Below the pieces are notes generated by a model. It was given only the letters and a program-made list of their open reading frames with translations, was not told where the DNA came from and made no database searches. This document shows, piece by piece, positions 1 through 5,344 of a stretch of 5,703 nt of DNA. Origin of the DNA: CAIYXV01 sp035506255 (GTDB taxonomy: Bacteria > Margulisbacteria > WOR-1 > XYC2-FULL-46-14 > WPAF01); the NCBI GenBank assembly GCA_035506255.1, contig DATJPS010000021.1, forward strand, positions 1-5,703, in the 5' to 3' direction. Position 1 is the stretch's first letter. The number at the start of each line of letters is the position of its first letter. Position numbers and translations under genes: made by a program.

Positions 1-1
1 G

Positions 2-2602
2 GCGGGGCAGGGAAACTACATCGGAAGTAACGAAAGCGACGGCATCTACATCATCAACTCGAATAGCAACGAAGTTGTGGGGAACGAGATCGGACGTATC
101 ACAATGGGGACGTTCGAAGCGGCTTTCCCCAACGAAGACCCGTCCCTTTCTGTGGAAAAAAGTGGTATCGACCTTGCCGGGACCAGCAGTTACAACATCA
201 TCGGGGCCAATGACGTTACCGGCAGCGGCAGGAACCTGATCTCGAACAACCAGACCCACGGCATTATCATTAACGTCGGGTGCGATCATAATATGGTGAA
301 GGGGAACCTGATCGGCACGACGGCCGACGGGAATCTGCCCGCCCCCAACGGGTTCGTGGGCGGCAACAGCGGCATATCGGTACAGGGAAATTACAATACG
401 ATCGGGGGAACGTCCGCCGGTAAGCGCAATGTCATTGCAGGTAATGTGAGCGAAGGGATGGATATTTCCGGATCGTCCAACGAGGTGATCGGAAATTATA
501 TCGGGACCAATATTTCCGGCAACGGAGCGGTCGCGAACTCGGGTAACGGTATCTACCTGTCCGGCAGTCATAATACGGTCGGCGGCGCGGCGGCCGGATC
601 GAGGAACATCATTTCCGGGAATGGCGGCAACGGCATCCGGGTCTTTAACTGGAATTATAATCAGATCATCGGCAATTATATCGGAACGACCACCTCCCCT
701 TATACCGATCTGGGCAACGGCGGGTGCGGGGTGACGGTGTACCGGGGAAAGTACAACCTTATTAAATCCAATACTATTTCCTATAATGGAAAGGACGGGT
801 TGAGCCCAGCGCGCGATGGGGTGAACGTGGATAATGTCCAGGCGATCCATGACACGATCTCGCAGAACGCGACGTACGTCAACCATGGCAAGGGGATCAG
901 CCTGACGGGAGGAAGCAACCAGGGTATCGGAACTCCGGAAATAACTTCTTGCCAATATCTGCTGCCCGCGCAAAACTTCCATTTCACCGGAACCGCCACG
1001 CCGCTCGCGCAGGTTGAGCTCTTCGGCGCTTTTCGTGATGAGGGAAGCGCGTACGGCGCCACTGCCACCGCTGACGCCACCGGTTCCTGGGAAGTGACCT
1101 TTCATTATCCCGGGATCACACCCGGAACTTTCATGGTCGCCGACCAGACCGACACGACCGGCAACACCTCCGAGTTCGGCGCTACTAAAGAGGTCGAATT
1201 TCTGACGGTCTATAACCACCGGCCGGACGCGGCGGTAGCGACATTGGAATCGGGCGCGGACTACAACGCCATCGGAGTGTACGAGAACATGCCGGTAACG
1301 CAAACCAGGGCGATCTCGGTGCCGACGGACGAAGCGGCGACATTTTATTTTAAATTGTATAACGCCGGCGATACGGATGAATCTTTCTTGATAACGGCGG
1401 AGGGAAGTTCCTCGCCGTTCACAGTGAAGTATTACGATTCCAAAACGAGCAGCCATGAGATCACCTCGAACATAACCGGATCGGGCGGGCCGACTCCGCT
1501 GATCGTGGCCGGTTCCAGCCTGGAAATAAGGGGTGAGATCAGTTACGGTGGGAACGCAGTGGCGACAAAAGAAATAACGATAGCGCTCTCATCGACAATT
1601 GACACGACAAAACGGGATGCCGTGAAAGGGATCGCGACGTTCGTGCCGGTCACGCCGTCGACGATCGGTCGTTTCAATATCTCGGTCCCGGCGGGGATCA
1701 TTGCGGGACAAACATTCACGGGAACGGTGACGGCGTATGATGCCTCCGGGAGCATTGAGCCGAACGTGACCGGAACGACCTCTTTAGCGGTAGACGCGGG
1801 TTTGGTTACACCGGACGCTCTCCCGGCCGCGGCCTTTATCAACGGCGTGGCCAGCGGCCCGCTTGTATTATCGAAAGTAGGAATTAGAACGATCACGGCG
1901 ACCAACGGAACTGCGACCGGAGCCGCAACGGCGCTGGTATACAACGCGAGCCGGGAGCTCAGCTCAACCGATCTGGGAGTGCCGGGAATGTCGATCAGCG
2001 TGCCGGCGGGGGCAGCGACGGAAGAGGTCTCGATCTCGGTTGTGGAAACGACCGCCCCGGCTAACGCGCCGGCGGGATACAAGATCGGAGGAAAAGTATT
2101 CGACATCACCGCGACTCCCAGGACTTTCTTTAAACAAGTTACGGTGACGATGCCGATCGAGGGCCCGCTGGACGATGTGAAGGTCGAATGGTGGAACGGC
2201 TCTTCCTGGACGACCGATGGCGTAGAAGTGATCGGCCATACGGACACGAGCATCACGTTCACGACCACTCATTTCACGATCTACACGTCAATGGGGGCTC
2301 TATCCTCGAATCTGGTAAGATTCGGTCCCAATCCGTACAACCCGAACAACGGGTCAGGGAAGTTCTGGTACTGGCTGGATGCGAACAAGGATACGAGCAT
2401 CTACCTGATAGACCTGGGAGGAACGATCGTGTGGAAGCAAACATATAACTCAGGCACGAACGGAGCCCGGCAGGGGGAGAACAATATCAGCTACGACGGG
2501 AAGACAGCGTGGGGAGACGTGCTGGGGAACGGCGTCTATCTCTTCAAGTTGGTACAGGACGGGAAGAGTATCGGCGGCGGGAAGATAGCGGTGATCAAAT
2601 GA
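2..2602 (+). CDS. Large surface protein, 5'-partial: parallel beta-helix, Ig-like domains and FlgD-Ig/T9SS-like C-terminal domain
   Basis: The frame is open from base 2 with no stop, and the beta-helix pattern runs into the left edge, so the gene starts upstream; the GTG at 77 is internal. The visible part is 866 residues. Residues 1 to about 305 are right-handed parallel beta-helix repeats with recurrent GNYIGT and RN(I/V)I(S/A)GN motifs. About 312-395 is a bacterial Ig-like sandwich (ATADATGSWEVTF, TDTTGNTSEFG). About 407-548 is a second sandwich module beginning RPDA, resembling NEW3-type domains. About 557-648 is another Ig-like domain, and about 652-765 is ZU5-like (SISVPAGA, VEWWNGSSW). 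Residues 774-866 carry FGPNPYNP, then NGVYLFKLVQDGK, ending GKIAVIK, the layout of FlgD-Ig or T9SS-type sorting domains. Beta-helix proteins of this style often bind or cleave polysaccharides, but no catalytic residues are evident. The likely location is the cell surface (inference). It is followed closely by a PorV/PorQ-type gene. Confidence 0.88.
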   Translation, partial: AGQGNYIGSNESDGIYIINSNSNEVVGNEIGRITMGTFEAAFPNEDPSLSVEKSGIDLAGTSSYNIIGANDVTGSGRNLISNNQTHGIIINVGCDHNMVKGNLIGTTADGNLPAPNGFVGGNSGISVQGNYNTIGGTSAGKRNVIAGNVSEGMDISGSSNEVIGNYIGTNISGNGAVANSGNGIYLSGSHNTVGGAAAGSRNIISGNGGNGIRVFNWNYNQIIGNYIGTTTSPYTDLGNGGCGVTVYRGKYNLIKSNTISYNGKDGLSPARDGVNVDNVQAIHDTISQNATYVNHGKGISLTGGSNQGIGTPEITSCQYLLPAQNFHFTGTATPLAQVELFGAFRDEGSAYGATATADATGSWEVTFHYPGITPGTFMVADQTDTTGNTSEFGATKEVEFLTVYNHRPDAAVATLESGADYNAIGVYENMPVTQTRAISVPTDEAATFYFKLYNAGDTDESFLITAEGSSSPFTVKYYDSKTSSHEITSNITGSGGPTPLIVAGSSLEIRGEISYGGNAVATKEITIALSSTIDTTKRDAVKGIATFVPVTPSTIGRFNISVPAGIIAGQTFTGTVTAYDASGSIEPNVTGTTSLAVDAGLVTPDALPAAAFINGVASGPLVLSKVGIRTITATNGTATGAATALVYNASRELSSTDLGVPGMSISVPAGAATEEVSISVVETTAPANAPAGYKIGGKVFDITATPRTFFKQVTVTMPIEGPLDDVKVEWWNGSSWTTDGVEVIGHTDTSITFTTTHFTIYTSMGALSSNLVRFGPNPYNPNNGSGKFWYWLDANKDTSIYLIDLGGTIVWKQTYNSGTNGARQGENNISYDGKTAWGDVLGNGVYLFKLVQDGKSIGGGKIAVIK
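161..724 (+). repeat. Three tandem beta-helix repeat units (about 59-69 residues each) inside the surface protein
   Basis: Units begin at 161, 368 and 545 (207, 177 and 180 bases). Each has the order (S/N)GI-x-hydrophobic, then N(I/T)(I/V)G, then RN(L/V/I)I(S/A)(N/G)N, then GN(L/Y)IGT. The copies diverge at DNA level, so this is an old protein-level repeat rather than a recent tandem duplication. Each unit probably makes about three helix rungs. A degenerate earlier unit with GNYIGS and GNEIG lies before base 161. Confidence 0.8.
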
Positions 2603-2607
2603 GAGCA

Positions 2608-2653
2608 ACGGATAAGATAACTCAATCAACGGATTTTAAACGGATCAACGGAT
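2608..2653 (+). repeat. Four ACGGAT direct repeats in the spacer before the PorV-like gene
   Basis: ACGGAT occurs at 2608, 2629, 2640 and 2648; three copies are extended to CAACGGAT and one to AAACGGAT. They fill much of the 49-base gap between the two left-hand genes, and the last copy runs into the start codon at 2652. No Shine-Dalgarno sequence is seen here, unlike before the three genes to the right. Function is unknown. Confidence 0.5.
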
Positions 2654-3725
2654 GATGAGACAAATACTTGTTGCCGCTGTAATGCTTGGTATGGTCATAT
2701 CTGCAAATGCCTCTCAGGTGCTGGACCCGACGGATATAGGGGTAGGGGCAAGGCCTCTCGGACTAGGGAAAGCTTTCACGGCGATCGCGAACGACGGCTC
2801 CGCCATCTTCACGAACCCGGCGGGGTTGGCTCAGTCAAAGACGCTCAATGTAGTAAGTATGGCGGGGAACCTCATGAGCGAGGTGCCGTACACGGTGGTT
2901 GGCGGCAGCTATCCTCTGCTTAACGGAACGATCGGTATCGGGTATGTGGGGTTGGGAGTAAGCGGGATCAACGAGACGACGATCGTGAACGGGACGCCGG
3001 AGATAACGGGAGCGCAGGGGAGCTACACGAACTCGGCGATCAACTTATGTTATGCCCAACCTATTTCCAACGTCTCGATCTTCAAGTCCCCAATGCTGGG
3101 AGCGACGTTCAAGATCATAAGCCAGGGTTTCAGCGGGACATCGAGCTTCGAAGCGGGGAAGGGGACCGGATTCGACATCGACCTTGGGGCGCTGGCCTCG
3201 ATCAACGAAGACACGAACGTCGGCCTCACCGTAAAGAACGTCATCCCGGGGAACAACTTCCAGAGCGACGAGATCCCGATGACTGTACAGGGTGGAGTCT
3301 CTAAAATATTCCCCCAATATAACCTGCTCACCTCGCTCGATCTAGAATATAACCGCACCATCCTGTTCCACGCGGGGGCGGAATGGAGCCCGATCACGCT
3401 CATTAAGCTGAGAGCAGGGGTGGACCAGAAGCCGAGCGCGGGCTCGTCCATCACGAACCTGGCGGCGGGACTGGGGGTCAGCTTCAAGGGGTTCACGTTC
3501 GACTATGCGTATCACACTTACGCGGAGCTGTCGGAATTCGCGACGCATTACTTCTCGATCGGATACAGCCCAGAGATGCCGAAGAAAGAAGTTGAGCCGG
3601 TGAGCACGACGGCGCCATCACAACCAACGCCGGTGGTACAGCCTCCGCTGCGGATGATCCAGCAGACCACGCCGATCAAGGCGAAGACAGTGGTGAAGAC
3701 CGTCACGGTCAAGACGAAAAAATAA
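2652..3725 (+). CDS. PorV/PorQ-family outer-membrane beta-barrel protein
   Basis: The product is 357 residues. Residues 1-20 form a signal peptide ending SANA before SQ. The mature N-terminus carries the family hallmark: GARPLGLGKAF at 32-42 and NPAGL at 55-59. Alternating hydrophobic beta-strands with many glycines follow to about residue 307 (last strand HYFSIGY). In Bacteroidota, PorV/LptO is an outer-membrane shuttle for T9SS cargo and PorQ has a related role; homologues in other phyla are mostly uncharacterised. The gene directly follows a protein with a T9SS/FlgD-Ig-like C-terminal domain, which fits a partner role (inference). Residues 308-357 form an added proline-, threonine- and lysine-rich tail that is unusual for a barrel expected to end near its last strand. 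The start at 2652 keeps the full signal peptide; an ATG at 2655 is equally possible. No clear Shine-Dalgarno sequence precedes either. Confidence 0.85.
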   Translation: MMRQILVAAVMLGMVISANASQVLDPTDIGVGARPLGLGKAFTAIANDGSAIFTNPAGLAQSKTLNVVSMAGNLMSEVPYTVVGGSYPLLNGTIGIGYVGLGVSGINETTIVNGTPEITGAQGSYTNSAINLCYAQPISNVSIFKSPMLGATFKIISQGFSGTSSFEAGKGTGFDIDLGALASINEDTNVGLTVKNVIPGNNFQSDEIPMTVQGGVSKIFPQYNLLTSLDLEYNRTILFHAGAEWSPITLIKLRAGVDQKPSAGSSITNLAAGLGVSFKGFTFDYAYHTYAELSEFATHYFSIGYSPEMPKKEVEPVSTTAPSQPTPVVQPPLRMIQQTTPIKAKTVVKTVTVKTKK

Positions 3726-3783
3726 ACATCAACGATATATTTCCGCTCGAACCAAAAAAATGTATCCTTTACCGTGCGATCTG

Positions 3784-3792
3784 TGGTATAAT
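3784..3792 (+). promoter_or_regulatory. Extended -10 promoter for tRNA-Phe and probably the downstream operon
   Basis: A perfect TATAAT at 3787-3792 is preceded by TGG at 3784-3786, forming an extended -10. No good -35 lies 16-18 bases upstream, which suits an extended -10 promoter. Transcription would start near 3799, leaving a leader of about 8 bases before the tRNA at 3807. The rest of the gap 3726-3806 is AT-rich, with no gene and no convincing terminator for the upstream gene. Confidence 0.65.
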
Positions 3793-3806
3793 TTTAGAAA
3801 ATTTTA

Positions 3807-3879
3807 GGCGGGATAGCTCAGCTGGTAGAGCGACGCCCTGAAAAGGCGTGCGTCCCCAGTTCAATTCTGGGTCCCGCCA
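3807..3879 (+). tRNA. trnF: tRNA-Phe (anticodon GAA)
   Basis: A complete 73-base cloverleaf can be folded by eye. The acceptor stem GGCGGGA (3807-3813) pairs with TCCCGCC (3872-3878), with A73 at 3879. The D stem GCTC/GAGC encloses an 8-base loop containing GG. The anticodon stem ACGCC/GGCGT encloses CTGAAAA, with anticodon GAA at 3840-3842. The variable loop is 5 bases, and the T stem CCCAG/CTGGG encloses TTCAATT. CCA is not encoded; six T residues follow at 3880-3885. The gene lies directly before a coding operon with only 22 bases between them. Confidence 0.97.
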
Positions 3880-3890
3880 TTTTTTAAATA

Positions 3891-3896
3891 AGGAGG
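3891..3896 (+). promoter_or_regulatory. Strong ribosome binding site that fixes the start at 3902
   Basis: AGGAGG ends five bases before the ATG at 3902. This favours 3902 over an in-frame GTG at 3848, which lies inside the tRNA gene. Confidence 0.9.
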
Positions 3897-3901
3897 AAGT
3901 G

Positions 3902-4714
3902 ATGTCGTTCATTTCTAAGGTCCGCGCCCGCCACCTCGTTTCCATCATCTCCGTTTCCCTTCTTTTGTTAAGCGTTCAGGTGCTCGCCAAGAAGAACGCT
4001 CCCGATCTGGGCGACGTACTTCAAGGCGGCCATTCCGGGTTCGATTTCAGTTTTGCCCTGATCGGTTTCTTCGCCCTTTCGCTGGCGACCCTTTCGGTGG
4101 CCAAAGGCTACGAAATATTCTCCAAGATGAAGGACGGGAAAGAAAAGGACATTAAAAGCTCCGAGATCGATATATTAAAGGAAGATAACGACCGGCTGAT
4201 GGGGATGCACTCGTCGGCGCAGTACGAGAACGAATCGCTGCGCAAGGACGTGCTCCGTCTGGAGAGCTCACTGCGGGAGAGGGCGAGCCAGGAAGAAATA
4301 GTGAAGAAGAACGAGCTCGGCCTGCGGAAAGAGCTGGAGAAACTGCTCCAGGAAAAGAACCGGCTGGTCGCGGAAAAGGAAGACCTTATGCTTAAGGCCA
4401 ACCAGCGCAGCATATTTGACATGGGCAGATTATCAGGCGACGCCGCCTGCCCGACAATAGAACTGGAAGAGATCGTCATCGAAAAGGAAAAGATAGCGGA
4501 AAAAGATTCCGCGGTCGGGACCAAGATCGAACTGGAAGAGATCGTGATAGAGTCGGGACCGCAAGAAGTGATCGAACTCGAGGAAATAATCGTAGAGGGA
4601 CCGGCTAAAAAAGAGGGCAAAAAGCCGGAAAAGAAAAAGAAAGCGACCGCAAACAAAGCTTCGACCAAGGGATCCCCCGCCAGAAAAAAGCCCATAAAGG
4701 GAGGAAAAAGATGA
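3902..4714 (+). CDS. Membrane protein with long coiled coil, IELEEIVIE repeats and basic tail; function unknown
   Basis: The product is 270 residues; I do not recognise a named family. Residues 11-29 are hydrophobic and end in a possible cleavage site (VLA before KK), so they act as a signal peptide or first membrane segment. Residues about 47-68 are a second membrane segment. The positive residues after it (KGYEIFSKMKDGK) predict that the rest lies in the cytoplasm. Residues about 72-170 are charged, leucine-bearing helix with coiled-coil character. Three near-identical peptides of the form IELEEIVIE start at residues 186, 209 and 224. Residues from about 235 to the end are lysine-, alanine- and proline-rich, like histone H1 tails. 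The upstream GTG at 3848 is rejected because it falls in the tRNA. The stop overlaps the next start (ATGA), so translation is probably coupled. A scaffold or tether in the cell envelope is a guess from architecture only. Confidence 0.85.
   Translation: MSFISKVRARHLVSIISVSLLLLSVQVLAKKNAPDLGDVLQGGHSGFDFSFALIGFFALSLATLSVAKGYEIFSKMKDGKEKDIKSSEIDILKEDNDRLMGMHSSAQYENESLRKDVLRLESSLRERASQEEIVKKNELGLRKELEKLLQEKNRLVAEKEDLMLKANQRSIFDMGRLSGDAACPTIELEEIVIEKEKIAEKDSAVGTKIELEEIVIESGPQEVIELEEIIVEGPAKKEGKKPEKKKKATANKASTKGSPARKKPIKGGKR
4457..4597 (+). repeat. Three copies of an IELEEI(V/I)(I/V)E peptide repeat
   Basis: The copies are encoded at 4457-4483, 4526-4552 and 4571-4597. The first two are identical in protein (IELEEIVIE) and the third is IELEEIIVE. 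Codons differ at many positions: copies 1 and 2 differ synonymously in four of nine codons, and copies 1 and 3 share only one identical codon. This points to selection on the peptide. Spacers of 14 and 6 residues separate the copies. Confidence 0.75.
4684..4690 (+). other. Possible -1 frameshift heptamer A_AAA_AAG
   Basis: In the frame of the 3902 gene the codons read AGA AAA AAG, giving the canonical dnaX-type slippery heptamer. AAGGGA at 4667-4672 lies 11 bases upstream, close to the position of the stimulatory Shine-Dalgarno in E. coli dnaX. The -1 frame is open from here into the ATG at 4711. No strong downstream stem-loop is seen. Lysine-rich tails make such strings common, so this is tentative. 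Confidence 0.3.
4699..4704 (+). promoter_or_regulatory. Ribosome binding site for the 4711 gene, inside the upstream gene
   Basis: GGGAGG lies six bases before the ATG at 4711, within the last codons of the preceding gene. Together with the ATGA overlap at 4711-4714 it supports translational coupling. Confidence 0.85.
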
Positions 4715-5328
4715 AACGGCTTTTGATCTCGGTCGCATTGATCGCGGGGCTGGCAGTGGCGGCGCACGGCATCCTTACGTTCTACCTGGTGGACAATTTC
4801 GAGGACGGCACCTTTTCCAAATGGTTCGCGTTCGACAACGTTAAGCTTTCGATCTTCAAGAATCCCAAGTCGGATAAAAAGGACCTGGTGCTGGAATCTT
4901 GCGGCGAGAACGCGCTCAAAGTGCAGGGGACGGCGAAGAACTGGTATGTCGGCGGGATCGGTACCAGCATCAACGTCGATCCTTCGAATTATTCCCGGAT
5001 CCAGTTCGACCTGCTCGGCAGCGCGCAGCAGGGGAAGGTAAAGGTCGAACTTTACCAGGACAGCGATAAGAGCGGCGACATTCAGCAGGACCCGAACAAT
5101 AACTGGAAAGTGACAAAGGACGATATTTTCGGGGTGGAGGTCCCGATCCTGCGTGACGGTTATACGCGCTTTTCCATACCTTTTACCGCCTTCTCGGTAT
5201 CCAATCCGGGAGTCGGCACCGCCCGGTTCGGCGACGGACCGATCTTGAGGATGCAGATGATATTCATTGCCGCTTCGCAGGAAGGCTCGGTGGACTGCGC
5301 GGTCGACAACATTATAATCACGAATTAA
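4711..5328 (+). CDS. Exported beta-sandwich protein, carbohydrate-binding-module-like; function unknown
   Basis: The product is 205 residues. Residues 1-20 form a signal peptide ending AAHG. The rest looks like a single jelly-roll domain of the CBM/galactose-binding type: VDNFEDG at 27-33 and W38, ALKVQG at 68-73, FDLLG at 99-103, KVELY at 111-115, RFSIPF at 153-158 and a closing VDNIII strand near 198-203. This pattern recalls CBM11/CIA30-like domains, but the match is by eye and sugar binding is not shown. DSDKSGD at 117-123 resembles a calcium-binding DxDxSGD loop. C64 and C196 are the only cysteines in the mature protein and could form a disulfide after export. The start is set by a good ribosome binding site and the overlap with the previous stop. 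The next gene follows after 16 bases. Confidence 0.8.
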   Translation: MKRLLISVALIAGLAVAAHGILTFYLVDNFEDGTFSKWFAFDNVKLSIFKNPKSDKKDLVLESCGENALKVQGTAKNWYVGGIGTSINVDPSNYSRIQFDLLGSAQQGKVKVELYQDSDKSGDIQQDPNNNWKVTKDDIFGVEVPILRDGYTRFSIPFTAFSVSNPGVGTARFGDGPILRMQMIFIAASQEGSVDCAVDNIIITN

Positions 5329-5332
5329 TTTA

Positions 5333-5338
5333 AGGAGG
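5333..5338 (+). promoter_or_regulatory. Strong ribosome binding site for the last gene
   Basis: AGGAGG (extended to AAGGAGG) lies six bases before the ATG at 5345. A TTG at 5342 in the same frame would be too close and is less likely. Confidence 0.88.
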
Positions 5339-5344
5339 CAATTG

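Noticed and set aside
77..79. GTG at 77 as the start of the beta-helix gene
   Set aside because: The same frame is open to the left edge and encodes further beta-helix repeat (GNYIGS), so the true start is upstream of the window.
161..724. A DNA-level tandem repeat or CRISPR-like array
   Set aside because: The periodicity is at protein level with divergent codons and unequal unit lengths; there are no identical repeats with spacers.
1543..2268. A 241-codon minus-strand open frame
   Set aside because: It is the shadow of the Ig-like and ZU5-like domains on the + strand and shows no recognisable domain of its own.
3880..3885. Intrinsic terminator after the tRNA
   Set aside because: There is a T6 run, but no dedicated hairpin directly before it apart from the tRNA itself, and the next gene begins 22 bases later with no room for its own promoter outside the tRNA.
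3848..3901. An upstream GTG that would extend the coiled-coil gene by 18 residues
   Set aside because: The extension lies largely inside the tRNA-Phe gene, and a strong AGGAGG sits just before the ATG at 3902.
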